Source: Rhodospirillum centenum SW (GTDB lineage: Bacteria; Pseudomonadota; Alphaproteobacteria; Azospirillales; Azospirillaceae). Taken from it: a DNA stretch of 64,000 nucleotides. The stretch spans positions 1,074,501-1,138,500 of the forward strand of contig NC_011420.2 in the NCBI RefSeq assembly GCF_000016185.1, in the 5' to 3' direction. The position numbers and the translations under genes are program-made. Shown here one piece after another: positions 42,821-53,285 of this stretch. A model generated the notes under the pieces. That model was not told the DNA's origin. It saw only the letters and a list, made by a program, of their open reading frames with translations, and did not search any database. Each line of letters starts with the position of its first letter. The stretch's first letter is position 1.

Positions 42821-45676
42821 TCAGGAGGCGCGTCTGCGCGGCTTCCGGGCGCTCTCCAGATAGGGTCGGAGATAGCGTCCGGTGTAGCTGCGCTCGACAC
42901 CGACGACATCCTCCGGCGTACCGGCGGCCACGATCTGGCCGCCGCCGGCACCGCCCTCCGGCCCCAGGTCGATGATCCAGTCGGCGGTCTTGATGACCTC
43001 CAGATTGTGCTCGATCACCAGCACCGTGTTGCCCTGTTCGACAAGGGCATGAAGGACTTCCAGGAGTTTCCTCACATCCTCGAAATGCAGGCCCGTGGTC
43101 GGTTCGTCCAGGATGTAGAGGGTGCGGCCGGTGGCCCGGCGCGACAGTTCCTTGGCCAGCTTGACGCGCTGTGCCTCGCCGCCGGACAGGGTGGTGGCCG
43201 GCTGCCCGATCTTGATGTAGCCGAGCCCGACCCGGGCGAGCGTGTCCAGCTTGTCCCGGATCGAGGGCACGGCCCGGAAGAACTCGGCCCCTTCCTCCAC
43301 CGTCATCTCAAGGACCTGCGCGATGCTCTTGTCCTTGTAGGTGATCTCCAGGGTTTCGCGGTTGTAGCGGTGGCCGTGGCAGACGTCGCAGGTGACGTAG
43401 ACGTCCGGCAGGAAGTGCATTTCGATCTTGATGACGCCGTCGCCCTGGCAGGCCTCGCAGCGGCCCCCCTTGACGTTGAAGCTGAACCGGCCGGGTCCGT
43501 AGCCGCGCGCCTTGGCCTCCGGCAGGCCGGCGAACCAGTCGCGGATCGGGGTGAAGCAGCCCGTGTAAGTGGCTGGATTCGACCGCGGCGTCCGGCCGAT
43601 CGGGGACTGGTCGATGTCGATCACCTTGTCCAGATGCTCGATCCCGCGCAGGGCGGCGAACTCGCCGGGATGCTCCCGCGCGCCCATCAGCTTCTTCGCC
43701 AGCGCCTTGTACAGCGTCTCGATCACCAGGGTGGACTTGCCGCCGCCCGAGACGCCGGTGACGCAGGTGAAGGTGCCCAGCGGAATGCGCGCGGTCACGT
43801 CGCGCAGGTTGTTCGAGCGGCAGCCGGCCAGTTCCAGCACCTGGTCACGGTGGCCGCTCCGGCGCAGGGCTGGCACGGGGATCGAGCGTTGGCCCGTAAG
43901 ATACTGTCCTGTAACGGAATTCTGGTTGGACTTGACCTCTTCCGGCGTGCCCTGTGCGACCACCGTGCCGCCATGCACGCCGGCACCCGGCCCCATGTCG
44001 ACCAGATAGTCGGCCTGGCGGATGGCATCCTCGTCATGCTCCACGACCAGCACGGTGTTGCCCAGGTCGCGCAGGCGCTTCAGCGTCTCCAGCAGGCGGT
44101 CGTTGTCGCGCTGGTGCAGGCCGATGGAGGGCTCGTCCAGCACGTAGAGCACGCCCGTCAGGCCGGACCCGATCTGCGAGGCCAGCCGGATGCGCTGGCT
44201 CTCGCCGCCCGACAGGGTTCCCGAGGCGCGGTCGAGCGCGAGATAGTCCAGCCCGACATTATTAAGGAAACCAAGGCGCTCGTTGATTTCCTTCAGAATC
44301 CGGTGCGCGATCTCGCGCTGCTTCGCCGTCAGGTGCGCGTCCAGTTCCCCGAACCAGTCGCCGGCCTCCCGGATCGACTTTGCCGACACCTGGGAGATGT
44401 TCAGGCCACGGATGCGGACGGCCAGCGCCTCCGGCTTGAGGCGGGCGCCGCCGCAGGATTCGCAGGGCTGCGAGGACTGGTACTTGCCCAGCTCCTCCTT
44501 CACCCAGGCGCTCTCCGTCTCCTTCCAGCGGCGTTCCAGGTTGGTGACCACGCCCTCGAACGGCTTGTTCGTCTCATAGGCGCGCAGGCCGTCGTCATAG
44601 CGCATGGTGATCGCCTTGCCGTCCGATCCGAACAGGATCGTCCGCCGGACCGCCTCGGGCAGGTCCTTCCAGGGCGTCTCCAGGCTGACCTTGTGGTGCC
44701 GGGCGATGCTTTCCAGCGTCTGGAGATAGTACTGGGAGGAACTGCCGGCCCAGGGGGCGATGGCGCCCTCCCGCAGGCTCAGCCGGTCGTCCGGGACGAC
44801 CAGCCCCGGATCGAAGTAGAGCCGCGCGCCCAGCCCGTCGCAGGCCGGGCAGGCACCGTAGGGATTGTTGAAGGAGAACAGGCGCGGCTCGATCTCCTCG
44901 ATGGTGAAGCCGCTTTCCGGGCAGGCGAACTTGGCGGAGAAGGTGGTGCGCTCGGCGGTATCCGCGTTCTCCGCGAACAGCAGCCCGTCGGACAGCTCCA
45001 GCGCCGTCTCGATACTGTCGGCCAGCCGGTTGCCCAGCCCCTCGCGCACGACGATGCGGTCCACCACCACTTCGATGTCGTGCTTCAGCTTCTTGTCCAG
45101 CGCCGGCGCGTCCTCGATCTCCATCAGCTCGCCGTTGAGCTTGATGCGCTGGAAGCCGCGCTTGCGCAGCTCCGCCAGCTCCTTCTTGAACTCGCCCTTC
45201 TTGCCGCGGGCGATGGGGGCCAGCAGGTAGAGGCGGGTGCCTTCCGGCATCGCCAGGATGCGGTCCACCATCTGGCTGACCGTCTGGCTCTCGATCGGCA
45301 GGCCGGTGACCGGCGAATAGGGCACGCCGACACGGGCATAGAGCAGCCGCATGTAGTCGTAGATCTCCGTCACCGTGCCGACGGTGGAGCGGGGATTGCG
45401 GCTGGTCGTCTTCTGCTCGATGGAGATGGCCGGGGACAGCCCCTCGATGCTGTCCACGTCCGGCTTCTGCATCAGCTCCAGGAACTGGCGCGCGTAGGCC
45501 GACAGGCTCTCCACATAGCGGCGCTGCCCCTCGGCATAGATGGTGTCGAACGCCAGGGACGACTTGCCGGACCCGGACAGCCCGGTGATCACCACCAGAC
45601 TGTCGCGCGGCAGATCCACGTCGACGTTCTTGAGGTTGTGCTCGCGCGCACCGCGGACGCTGATCGTCTTGTTCAT
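42821..45676 (-). CDS. uvrA: UvrABC system protein A (excinuclease subunit)
   Basis: 951 residues with the two-ABC-ATPase architecture: Walker [16 protein letters not shown] near residue 33 and [15 protein letters not shown] near 650; signature motifs [18 protein letters not shown] and [15 protein letters not shown]; zinc sites [11 protein letters not shown] and [29 protein letters not shown]. UvrA scans DNA for damage and loads UvrB in nucleotide excision repair. It is divergent from ssb with a consensus alphaproteobacterial LexA box between them (45898-45912), so SOS control is expected. Confidence 0.98.
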   Translation of the reverse strand: MNKTISVRGAREHNLKNVDVDLPRDSLVVITGLSGSGKSSLAFDTIYAEGQRRYVESLSAYARQFLELMQKPDVDSIEGLSPAISIEQKTTSRNPRSTVGTVTEIYDYMRLLYARVGVPYSPVTGLPIESQTVSQMVDRILAMPEGTRLYLLAPIARGKKGEFKKELAELRKRGFQRIKLNGELMEIEDAPALDKKLKHDIEVVVDRIVVREGLGNRLADSIETALELSDGLLFAENADTAERTTFSAKFACPESGFTIEEIEPRLFSFNNPYGACPACDGLGARLYFDPGLVVPDDRLSLREGAIAPWAGSSSQYYLQTLESIARHHKVSLETPWKDLPEAVRRTILFGSDGKAITMRYDDGLRAYETNKPFEGVVTNLERRWKETESAWVKEELGKYQSSQPCESCGGARLKPEALAVRIRGLNISQVSAKSIREAGDWFGELDAHLTAKQREIAHRILKEINERLGFLNNVGLDYLALDRASGTLSGGESQRIRLASQIGSGLTGVLYVLDEPSIGLHQRDNDRLLETLKRLRDLGNTVLVVEHDEDAIRQADYLVDMGPGAGVHGGTVVAQGTPEEVKSNQNSVTGQYLTGQRSIPVPALRRSGHRDQVLELAGCRSNNLRDVTARIPLGTFTCVTGVSGGGKSTLVIETLYKALAKKLMGAREHPGEFAALRGIEHLDKVIDIDQSPIGRTPRSNPATYTGCFTPIRDWFAGLPEAKARGYGPGRFSFNVKGGRCEACQGDGVIKIEMHFLPDVYVTCDVCHGHRYNRETLEITYKDKSIAQVLEMTVEEGAEFFRAVPSIRDKLDTLARVGLGYIKIGQPATTLSGGEAQRVKLAKELSRRATGRTLYILDEPTTGLHFEDVRKLLEVLHALVEQGNTVLVIEHNLEVIKTADWIIDLGPEGGAGGGQIVAAGTPEDVVGVERSYTGRYLRPYLESARKPRRRAS

Positions 45677-46160
45677 GCTGTGTTCTGTATAGCAGGCCCG
45701 GCCGCAGGGGAAGGGGCAAGCACGGCGTCAGCAATATGGATCGGAACGGTGGACGGAAAAACCCGGATGCGATGCCGGACGGGCATACCGCCCCGGCCCC
45801 TGGCGGAAGGCTCGGACGCTCCGGCGGGCGGTAACGGGGCGGGACTCGGGCGGTTGTCCCGGACTGTCCGGCGCAGGGCTCATGCTCCCTTCCGAAAGTT
45901 CCTGAAATGTTCCATATATCGACGCGACGGGAACCCGCGCGGTCTCCTGTGTCGCGGGTTTCCCGGCGACCACGACGGGACACGGATGGCGCCGTGGCGG
46001 TGGCTTCCCTGGACCCGACAGGCCGTGTAGGGTGGCCGTCCTTCTGCGCCCGGACGGTTACCGGAACGCAGCCGACGGTCAGGACCCGCCACAGGGAGCC
46101 CGGCCGGTTGGCGCTCAGGACGTTTGGCGAAAGAACGAAACGACAGCGAAAGAACGACCC
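45677..46160. other. uvrA-ssb divergent regulatory region
   Basis: 484 bp without a convincing gene. It holds the LexA box roughly in its middle (222 bp from uvrA, 249 bp from ssb) and must contain the two promoters. Overlapping frames through the region are not supported by ribosome sites or homology. Confidence 0.7.
45898..45912. promoter_or_regulatory. LexA (SOS) box, alphaproteobacterial type
   Basis: GTTC-CTGAAAT-GTTC, an exact match to the alphaproteobacterial LexA consensus GTTCN7GTTC, located in the divergent uvrA-ssb region. In this class LexA uses a direct repeat rather than the E. coli palindrome. The exact promoter positions are not visible, so which genes it represses (both, or only one) is inference. 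Confidence 0.85.
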
Positions 46161-46727
46161 ATGGCAGGCAGCGTCAACAAGGTCATCCTGATCGGCAATC
46201 TGGGCAAGGACCCGGAAATCCGGAACATGCAGAACGGCGGCAAGGTCTGCAATCTGCGCATCGCCACCTCCGAGAACTGGAAGGACCGCAACACCGGGGA
46301 GCGCCAGGAGCGCACCCAGTGGCATTCCGTCGTCATCTTCAACGAGAATCTGGCCCAGATCGCCGAGCGCTATCTGCGCAAGGGCTCCAAGGTCTATATC
46401 GAGGGCCAGCTCGAAACCCGGAAATGGACCGACCAGTCCGGGCAGGAGAAGTACACGACCGAGGTCGTGCTGCGGCAGTTCCGGGGGGAGCTGACCCTGC
46501 TGGATGGCCGTGAGGGCAGTGGCGGTGGCAGCGGCGGGGGCGATTACGGCGGCGGCGGGGACTATGACCGTGGTGGCGACTACGGCGGCAGCTATGGCGG
46601 CGGGGGCGGCTATGGCGCATCGCCCCAGCGCGGCCCCCGTGGTGGCGCGGGCGGTGGTCAGGCGGGCGGACAGGGCGGCGGCCGTCCGCCGGTCAACAAC
46701 GATCTCGACGACGAGATTCCGTTCTGA
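46161..46727 (+). CDS. ssb: Single-stranded DNA-binding protein
   Basis: 188 residues. The OB fold covers residues 1-112 ([65 protein letters not shown]). A Gly/Tyr-rich disordered linker follows, and the C-terminus is DLDDEIPF, the acidic tip that recruits repair partners. SSB coats single strands in replication and repair. The frame is open upstream but homology begins at the ATG at 46161. Its stop overlaps the ATG of the CpcT-like gene. Confidence 0.97.
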   Translation: MAGSVNKVILIGNLGKDPEIRNMQNGGKVCNLRIATSENWKDRNTGERQERTQWHSVVIFNENLAQIAERYLRKGSKVYIEGQLETRKWTDQSGQEKYTTEVVLRQFRGELTLLDGREGSGGGSGGGDYGGGGDYDRGGDYGGSYGGGGGYGASPQRGPRGGAGGGQAGGQGGGRPPVNNDLDDEIPF

Positions 46728-47434
46728 TGCTGCTCTCCCGCGTTTCCGGCCGACCTCGCCCGATCATCGCCGCCCTGATCCTGCTCGGGGTCCTGATCGG
46801 GCCGTTGGTGCCGGCCGGAGCAGCGCGGGCGGATGAAAGCCAGACCCTGGCAGCACTGCTCACGGGCAGCTTCAGCACGGCACAGCAGGCGGCGGCCGAC
46901 CCGCGGGTTCCGCCCCTGCGCCGTCAGGTCACGCCGATCTGGCCGCGCCGGCATGACGGGCCCTGGCTCTATGTGGAAGAGGCGCCGGAGGACGACCGCG
47001 ACCGGCCGATCCGCCAGGCCATCATGCAGATCCGCTTCGCGCCGGAGCGGGGCGGGGTGGAACTGCGCAGCTATCGCCTGCCCGATCCCGCCGCTGCGGT
47101 CGGGGCCTGGCGCGATCCGGCGCGCCTGAAGGCGCTGATGCCCGAGCAGCTCGACCGGATCGCGGGTTGCGAGGTGGTGCTGTACCGCCGCGGTGAATGG
47201 ACCTTCTCCGGCAATACCGTCGGGACGGACTGTGCCGATCCCGACGGCAGGGCCGCCTACCGCCTCATCCAGATGTCCGTGCAGTCCGCCTTCACCCGCA
47301 TCTGGGAGCGCGGCTTCACCGGCGCTGGCGAGGCTGTCCAGGAGACGGCCGCGGGCGGCTTGCGCTTCGACAAGGTCGCTCCGGATACTCTGGAGACAGG
47401 GGCCGGCGACACGGCCGGACCGTCCGGCCGCTGA
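46727..47434 (+). CDS. CpcT/CpeT-family protein (phycobilin-lyase fold), exported
   Basis: 235 residues. Signal peptide (PIIAALILLGVLIGPLVPAGAARA) then a CpcT/CpeT-like barrel: TLAALLTGSFSTAQQAAAD, VTPIWPRRHDGPWLYVEEAPEDDRDRPIRQAIMQI, and CEVVLYRRGEWTFSGNTVGTDC. In cyanobacteria these lyases attach bilins to phycobiliproteins; in organisms without phycobilisomes the role is unknown, and an exported member cannot act in a cytoplasmic antenna. Its ATG overlaps the ssb stop (TGATG), so it shares the SOS-linked transcript of ssb. Confidence 0.8.
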   Translation: MLLSRVSGRPRPIIAALILLGVLIGPLVPAGAARADESQTLAALLTGSFSTAQQAAADPRVPPLRRQVTPIWPRRHDGPWLYVEEAPEDDRDRPIRQAIMQIRFAPERGGVELRSYRLPDPAAAVGAWRDPARLKALMPEQLDRIAGCEVVLYRRGEWTFSGNTVGTDCADPDGRAAYRLIQMSVQSAFTRIWERGFTGAGEAVQETAAGGLRFDKVAPDTLETGAGDTAGPSGR

Positions 47435-47442
47435 GCATCCGG

Positions 47443-47634
47443 TCAGGTCCGGGCCTTCGGGGCGCCGGGCGGGTCCGGCGCCGGGGCGGGGGCCGGCCTC
47501 TCCGGACCGGGATTGTCCGTACCCGGCGGCACCGGCGACGGATCGGTCGGTCCGGGGGCGGGGGTGTCTCCCGGCGGCGGGATCTCCGTCTGTCCCGGCG
47601 TCGGCGCGCCGGGCGGGCTTGGTGCGATGGCCAT
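47443..47634 (-). CDS. Small proline-rich hypothetical protein
   Basis: 63 residues, about a third Pro, with repeats of PPG/PAPG type and no hydrophobic stretch, so it would be disordered. The ATG at 47634 follows AGGGAGA at good spacing, which is the main argument for a real gene. Similar Pro-rich peptides of this size occur in alphaproteobacteria, from memory. Convergent with the CpcT-like gene (8 bp). Confidence 0.5.
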   Translation of the reverse strand: MAIAPSPPGAPTPGQTEIPPPGDTPAPGPTDPSPVPPGTDNPGPERPAPAPAPDPPGAPKART

Positions 47635-47846
47635 TGTCGCTGTCTCCCTTCCGTGATCGGTCCTGCGCTCTGCAGGGCAGCCGGGAGAACCGGCCGGACC
47701 TGTGCGGGTTCCCTGCCTGTCGGTCGGTAGTCCGTCCGCGAGGCGGGGTTGCGTCGCACCGGGGTTGACGGCCCGCGGTGAATTGTTGTTGATCCGTCAT
47801 TGTTCCGATATCGGATGATTTTCCTGTCTGCAGCCCCCGGATCCCC

Positions 47847-49199
47847 ATGTCCACCGCCCTGACCGAGACGCCCCCCCTTGCGGCGCAGATCCGCCGCCAT
47901 GCCGCCGACCTGATCCGGCTCGCCATTCCGGTGATGGTGGCCCGCGCCGGCATGATGACCATGGTGGTGGTCGATACGCTGGTTGTCGGCCAGTACGGCT
48001 CGGAGGATCTTGCCTGGCTGGGGCTCGCCAGCGCGGCGCAGAGCACCATGTTCGCCGTGCTGGTGGGGCTGTTGCTCGGCACCGTGGTGATGACAGCCCA
48101 GGCGGTCGGTGCCGGCGACCGCGTCGCCACGGGGCGGATCTGGCGGCAGTCCCTGTCCTATGCGCTGCTGGTCGGCCTTGTCTGCACGGCCCTGAGTTTC
48201 CTGGGCGAGCCGTTCTTCCTTCTGACCGGCCAGTCGCAGGAGCTGGCGGCCGGGGGCGGGCGGCTGATGGAGGTCTATGGCTACGGCATGGTCGGCGGCG
48301 CCCTGTTCACCACGACGACCTTCTTCCTGGAGGGACTGAAGCGGCCGCTCCCCGGCATGGTCGCCATCCTTGTGGCCAATCTTGTCAATCTGGGGCTGGA
48401 CTGGGCCCTGGTCTTCGGTCTGTTCGGCCTGCCGGAACTGGGGGCGGAGGGGTCGGCCTGGGCGACCACGCTGATCCGCTGGGGCATGGCAGCCGGTCTG
48501 ATCGCCTATGTCTGGTGGATGCCGGACCAGGAGGCGCACGGGGTGCGGCAGCCCGGCGGCGGCTGGCGGGCCGGGGCGGAACAGCGTCGTCTGGGCTATG
48601 CCGCCGGGGCCAGCAACGGGCTGGAGGCATCGGCCTTCGCCACGCTGACCCTGTTCGCGGGCTGGATGGGACCGCTGGCGCTGGCCGCTTATACGGTGGG
48701 GCTGAACCTGATCGCGCTGCCCTTCATGAGCGCGCTGGGACTGGCCGCGGCCACCGCGGTGCGGGTCGGCAATGCGCACGGGGCCAAGGACCGGCGGGAG
48801 ACGGCCCTGGCCGGCTGGACCGGGCTGGGCGTCACCACCGTGCTGCTGGGGGTGGCGGCACTGGCCTTCGCCCTGTTCCCGGCGGAGATCGCCCGCGGAT
48901 TCGCGGCCGATCCGGCGCTGATCGCGATCACGGTTTCCGTCGTCAGCTTCAGCGCCTGGATTCTCATCGCCGACGGCGGCCAGGTGGTGATGGCACAGGC
49001 CCTGCGGGGCCGCGGCGATACCTGGATGCCGACGGTGCTGCATTTCTTCAGCTACTTCGCCGTGATGGTGCCGCTGTGCTGGTTCCTCGGCATCCGGGCG
49101 GAGCGGGGTGTGCTGGGCCTGTTCGAGGGCATCTTCGTCGCCAGCGTCATCTCCGTCGGTGTGCTGTCGGCCCGCTTCGCCTGGCTGTCCCGGCGCTGA
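47847..49199 (+). CDS. MATE-family multidrug efflux transporter
   Basis: 450 residues with twelve predicted membrane helices in two related halves: RLAIPVMVARAGMMTMVVVDTLVVGQYG, MVGGALFTTTTFFLEGLKRP, and in the second half YAAGASNGLEASAFATLTLFAGWMGP and GDTWMPTVLHFFSYFAVMVPLCWFLG. MATE proteins export cationic drugs or metabolites with Na+ or H+ exchange. No regulator lies next to it. Start ATG is 26 bp after an AT-rich promoter-like stretch. It ends in a hairpin before gyrA. Confidence 0.92.
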   Translation: MSTALTETPPLAAQIRRHAADLIRLAIPVMVARAGMMTMVVVDTLVVGQYGSEDLAWLGLASAAQSTMFAVLVGLLLGTVVMTAQAVGAGDRVATGRIWRQSLSYALLVGLVCTALSFLGEPFFLLTGQSQELAAGGGRLMEVYGYGMVGGALFTTTTFFLEGLKRPLPGMVAILVANLVNLGLDWALVFGLFGLPELGAEGSAWATTLIRWGMAAGLIAYVWWMPDQEAHGVRQPGGGWRAGAEQRRLGYAAGASNGLEASAFATLTLFAGWMGPLALAAYTVGLNLIALPFMSALGLAAATAVRVGNAHGAKDRRETALAGWTGLGVTTVLLGVAALAFALFPAEIARGFAADPALIAITVSVVSFSAWILIADGGQVVMAQALRGRGDTWMPTVLHFFSYFAVMVPLCWFLGIRAERGVLGLFEGIFVASVISVGVLSARFAWLSRR

Positions 49200-49241
49200 C
49201 GTCCCAGGAGCGGGGGCAGTTGCCGGCAGGACGCGGCGGGG

Positions 49242-49264
49242 CCGGGCACGTTGTTCGTGCCCGG
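49242..49264 (+). terminator. Hairpin between the MATE gene and gyrA
   Basis: Perfect 9-bp arms (49242-49250 and 49256-49264) with TTGTT loop, 43 bp after the MATE stop. No T run follows. It lies about 90 bp ahead of gyrA. Confidence 0.5.
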
Positions 49265-49352
49265 GAATGATGATAAAAGGTCGCAAACCTCGGAGACCCC
49301 GCCGAAATGCGGCCTCCGGCATTGTTTTCCGCTGACGTCAGAGCTGTATTCG

Positions 49353-52121
49353 GTGACTTCCACGATCCCGACTCCGTCCGACATCTCGCCGATCACCATC
49401 GAAGAGGAGATGCGGCGGTCGTACCTCGATTACGCCATGAGCGTGATCGTGAGCCGTGCCCTGCCGGACGTCCGCGACGGGCTGAAGCCGGTCCATCGCC
49501 GCATCCTCTACGCCATGAAGGACGGCGGCTACGACAGCACCAAGCCCTACAAGAAGTCGGCCCGCATCGTCGGCGACGTGATGGGTAAGTACCACCCGCA
49601 CGGCGACGGTGCGATCTACGACGCCATGGTCCGCATGGCGCAGGATTTCTCCATGCGCCTGCCGCTGATCGACGGGCAGGGCAACTACGGCTCCATGGAC
49701 GGCGACCCGCCGGCGGCGATGCGCTACACCGAGGCGCGTCTGGCCAAGGCGGCGGAATTCCTGCTGGACGACATCGACAAGGAAACGGTCGATTTCCAGC
49801 CCAACTACGACGAATCGTCGTTGGAACCCACGGTTCTGCCGGCCAAGTTCCCGAACCTGCTGGTCAACGGCGCCGGCGGCATCGCCGTCGGCATGGCGAC
49901 GAACATCCCGACCCATAATCTGGGCGAGGTGATCGACGCCTGCTGCGCCTATATCGACAATCCCGAGATCACGATCGACGAGCTGATCGACATCGTCCCC
50001 GGCCCGGATTTCCCCACCGGGGCGCTGATCCTGGGCCGGTCGGGCATCCGTTCCGCCTATCACACGGGCCGCGGCTCCATCGTGATGCGGGCGAAGACGG
50101 ACATCGAGGAGATCCGCAAGGACCGCTGGGCCATCGTCGTCACCGAGATCCCCTATCAGGTCAACAAGGCGAAGCTCCAGGAGCGCATCGCGGAGGTCGT
50201 CCACGAGAAGCTGGTCGAGGGCATCTCCGACGTCCGCGACGAGTCCGACCGCGACGGTGTGCGCGTGGTGATCGAGCTGAAGCGTGACGCCGTGGCCGAC
50301 GTGGTGCTGAACCAGCTCTTCCGCTTCACCCCGCTGCAGACCAGCTTCGGCGTGAACATGCTGGCGCTGAACGGCGGCCGGCCGGAACTGCTGGACCTGA
50401 AGTCCATCATCGCGGCCTTCGTCCGGTTCCGCGAACAGGTCATCACCCGCCGCACCGAGTTCGAGCTGGGCAAGGCGCGCGAACGGGCCCACACTCTGGT
50501 CGGCCTTGCCGTCGCCGTCGCCAACATCGACGAGATGATCGCCCTGATCCGCAACGCGCCCGATCCGGGCACGGCGCGCGAGCAGATGATGGCGCGCGAG
50601 TGGCCGGCCCTGGACGTGGCGCCCCTGATCCAGTTGATCGACGAGCCGGGCCGCGGCCTGTCGGAAGCCGGCACTTACCGGCTGTCGGAGGGGCAGGCCA
50701 AGGCCATCCTGGACCTGCGCCTGCACCGCCTGACCGGGCTGGAGCGCGACAAGATCAGCGAGGAGCTGAACCAGGTCGTGGACCAGATCCGCCACCTGCT
50801 GGCGATCCTGGCCGACCGTGGCCTGCTGTTGGACATTCTGCGCGGCGAGCTGGTGGACATGAAGGCGCGGTTCGGCAATCCGCGCCGCACCACCATCGAG
50901 GAACTGGAGTTCGAGGCCGACGTCGAGGACCTGATCCAGCGCGAGGACATGGTCGTCATCGTCACCCAGGGCGGCTACATCAAGCGCGTCCCGGTCTCCA
51001 CCTACCGGGCCCAGGCGCGCGGCGGCAAGGGGCGCTCCGGTATGAGCCTGAAGGCGGAGGACACGGTTTCCGACCTGTTCGTCGCCAACACGCACACGCC
51101 CATGCTGTTCTTCACGAACCGCGGCATGGTCTACACCCTCAAGGTCTGGCGCCTGCCGCAGGGCACGCCTCAGACCCGCGGCAAGGCGCTGGTGAACCTG
51201 CTGCCGCTGGAGGAAGGGGACTTCATCACCACCGTCATGCCGATGCCGGAGGATCAGGCGAGCTGGGGCGACCTGCACGTCCTGTTCGCCACCAGCCGCG
51301 GCGGCGTGCGGCGCAACCGGCTGTCGGACTTCGCCAACATCCGCTCCAACGGCCTGATCGCCATGAAGCTTGAGGAGGAGGGCGAGCGCCTGATCGCCGC
51401 ACGGCCGTGCAGCGAGGCGGACGACGTTCTTCTGTCCACGCGCCTCGGCCGCTGCATCCGCTTCCCCGTGGGCGAGATCCGCGTCTTCAGCGGTCGCACC
51501 TCGACGGGTGTGCGCGGCATCAAGCTGGTGGAGGACGGGGACGAGGTCATCGGCATGTCCATCCTTCGCCACACCGACTATTCCGCCGAGCAGCGGGCCG
51601 CCTACCTGAAGCAGGCGCGCCAGCTCCGTCAGGCGATGGGCGAGCCGACCGACGCCGACGAGGCGCCGGACGTGGAGGCGGAGCCGGTCGAGACCTCCCT
51701 CGTTCTGCCTCAGGAGCTGTTCATCGAGATGCAGGCGGCGGAGGAGATCATCCTCACCGTCTCCGAACAGGGGTTCGGCAAGCGCACCTCCGCCTACGAG
51801 TACCGGCTGACCGGCCGCGGCGGGCAGGGGATCTGGAACATGGACATGGGCGAACGCAACAAGGCGATCGCGGCCGTGTTCCCCATCTCCGAAACGGATC
51901 AGGTGATGATGATCAGCGACAACGGCCAGGTCATCCGCATGCCGGTCCACGACATCCGCCTCACCGGCCGCAAGAGCAAGGGCGTCACCCTGTTCCGGCT
52001 GGGGCCTGACGAGCGTGTGGTGTCTGTCGCCCGGCTGGCCGAGGAGGCCGCCGGCGACGGGCAGGGGATCGAGGGCAACGGAAACGGTGCGGCTGACGCG
52101 CCGGGTCCGGACGGGGCTTGA
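49353..52121 (+). CDS. gyrA: DNA gyrase subunit A
   Basis: 922 residues. [31 protein letters not shown] begins the breakage-reunion domain; the catalytic Tyr is in [10 protein letters not shown]; the C-terminal beta-pinwheel repeats carry the GyrA-box [11 protein letters not shown] (Gln-Arg-Gly-Gly-Lys-Gly). The quinolone-determining region reads [17 protein letters not shown]: Gly stands at the E. coli Ser83 position, Asp87 is kept. GyrA supercoils DNA with GyrB. The start is uncertain: GTG at 49353 gives a normal N-terminus; the upstream open frame is not conserved and a ribosome site is not evident. Confidence 0.96.
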   Translation: MTSTIPTPSDISPITIEEEMRRSYLDYAMSVIVSRALPDVRDGLKPVHRRILYAMKDGGYDSTKPYKKSARIVGDVMGKYHPHGDGAIYDAMVRMAQDFSMRLPLIDGQGNYGSMDGDPPAAMRYTEARLAKAAEFLLDDIDKETVDFQPNYDESSLEPTVLPAKFPNLLVNGAGGIAVGMATNIPTHNLGEVIDACCAYIDNPEITIDELIDIVPGPDFPTGALILGRSGIRSAYHTGRGSIVMRAKTDIEEIRKDRWAIVVTEIPYQVNKAKLQERIAEVVHEKLVEGISDVRDESDRDGVRVVIELKRDAVADVVLNQLFRFTPLQTSFGVNMLALNGGRPELLDLKSIIAAFVRFREQVITRRTEFELGKARERAHTLVGLAVAVANIDEMIALIRNAPDPGTAREQMMAREWPALDVAPLIQLIDEPGRGLSEAGTYRLSEGQAKAILDLRLHRLTGLERDKISEELNQVVDQIRHLLAILADRGLLLDILRGELVDMKARFGNPRRTTIEELEFEADVEDLIQREDMVVIVTQGGYIKRVPVSTYRAQARGGKGRSGMSLKAEDTVSDLFVANTHTPMLFFTNRGMVYTLKVWRLPQGTPQTRGKALVNLLPLEEGDFITTVMPMPEDQASWGDLHVLFATSRGGVRRNRLSDFANIRSNGLIAMKLEEEGERLIAARPCSEADDVLLSTRLGRCIRFPVGEIRVFSGRTSTGVRGIKLVEDGDEVIGMSILRHTDYSAEQRAAYLKQARQLRQAMGEPTDADEAPDVEAEPVETSLVLPQELFIEMQAAEEIILTVSEQGFGKRTSAYEYRLTGRGGQGIWNMDMGERNKAIAAVFPISETDQVMMISDNGQVIRMPVHDIRLTGRKSKGVTLFRLGPDERVVSVARLAEEAAGDGQGIEGNGNGAADAPGPDGA

Positions 52122-52141
52122 GCCGAGAGGAGAGGGCGCGG

Positions 52142-52693
52142 ATGTCGGTACGCAAGCGCATCGGGGTCTATCCCGGCACCTTCGACCCGATCACGAACGG
52201 GCATTTCGACATCATCCAGCGTGCGACCCTGGTCGTGGACCACCTGATCGTCGGGGTGGCGCGCAATGCGGGCAAGGGGCCTCTCTTCTCCACCGACGAG
52301 CGGGTGGAGATGGTCCGCGACGAACTGCCGCACATCTCGACCCATGGAGCGACGGTCGAGGTGCGGGCCTTCGATTCGCTGCTGATGCACTTCGCCGTGG
52401 AGATGGGGGCGCAGGTCATCATCCGCGGCCTGCGCGCCGTCTCCGACTTCGAGTACGAATTCCAGATGGCGGGGATGAACCACCGGCTCAATCCGCAGGT
52501 TGAGACCCTGTTCCTGATGGCGTCGGATCGGCACCAGTTCATCTCTTCCCGCTTCGTGAAGGAGATCGGGCGTCTGGGCGGCGACATCCGGCCGTTCGTC
52601 AGCCCGCGGGTGGCGAAAAGGCTGCTCTCCCGCTTCGCGCAGGAGATGCCTCTTCCGGCGGATACGACGTTGCCGCTTCAGGCTGCCCCCTGA
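52142..52693 (+). CDS. coaD: Phosphopantetheine adenylyltransferase
   Basis: 183 residues from the ATG at 52142 with GAGAGGAG upstream. VYPGTFDPITNGHFDII holds the nucleotidyl-transferase T/HxGH motif (NGH here), RGLRAVSDFEYEFQMAGMN is conserved, and DRHQFISSRFVKEIG is the ISSxxxR motif. It catalyses the fourth step of CoA synthesis. 20 bp after gyrA on the same strand; gyrA-coaD linkage is common in alphaproteobacteria. Confidence 0.96.
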   Translation: MSVRKRIGVYPGTFDPITNGHFDIIQRATLVVDHLIVGVARNAGKGPLFSTDERVEMVRDELPHISTHGATVEVRAFDSLLMHFAVEMGAQVIIRGLRAVSDFEYEFQMAGMNHRLNPQVETLFLMASDRHQFISSRFVKEIGRLGGDIRPFVSPRVAKRLLSRFAQEMPLPADTTLPLQAAP

Positions 52694-52831
52694 CCCCGGC
52701 GAAGGACGATCCGGAAGAACCTGTTCCGGGGCCGCCCTGACCGTCGGGATGCTTGACGGACGGGACGTCGTCGGCCATCTCCCGCGGTGTTGACCGGACG
52801 CCATGTCCTGCCTATGGTGCGCCGCGGCAGC

Positions 52832-52907
52832 GATCCCGTAGCTCAGCCGGTAGAGCATCTGACTTTTAATCAGAGGGTCCTGGGTTCGAGTCCCAGCGGG
52901 ATCACCA
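52832..52907 (+). tRNA. tRNA-Lys (anticodon UUU)
   Basis: 76 nt with encoded CCA. Acceptor GATCCCG pairs with CGGGATC, discriminator A; D-loop GCCGGTAGAGC; anticodon stem TCTGA/TCAGA with loop CTTTTAA giving TTT; T-arm CTGGGTTCGAGTCCCAG. Confidence 0.97.
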
Positions 52908-53285
52908 ACTTTTCAAGGGGTCGACAGTTGTCCCCCAGCCCTCTGCGGAACAGGTTTTCGCGGAATAAAGTCCGAAAATAAGGATCTGGTCCTCCGGGCG
53001 TGCCCCCGAAGAGGCGATATGCCTCTCGGGATCCGTATTCGCTCTGTCCGCGCGACTCTGTTCCTGTATCCGTGCCAAGGAATTGCATACCTGTCGAAGT
53101 GAAAAGAGCGGCAGTCATATCCTTTCGTGTTGCGAATACGTCCGAATGTCATGAGGTGGCAGAGACGAACCACATTGTCCCTTGCGTGGTGGTCTGACTA
53201 TCCCAAGGACTGGCTACTCCTTTTGCACACTTAGAGGAAGGGCACCTCGAAATTTAGACTGGGGTCATCAAGCCATGAGGGTGGA
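52908..53285. other. Gene-poor, lower-GC segment after tRNA-Lys
   Basis: About 380 bp with no convincing gene; short frames on both strands lack ribosome sites and family resemblance. One counted line (53101-53160) is 30/60 G+C. Such tails behind tRNA genes are common integration scars, but no integrase, attachment repeat or IS end was seen. Confidence 0.5.

Noticed and set aside
42803-46030. Very long antisense frame (about 1,075 codons) opposite uvrA
   Set aside because: High-GC codon bias keeps the opposite strand open; the product is His/Gln/Asp/Ala/Arg low-complexity without family motifs, while uvrA is certain.
52913-53197. Short frames on both strands after tRNA-Lys
   Set aside because: No ribosome sites or recognisable domains; Arg/Phe-rich random composition.
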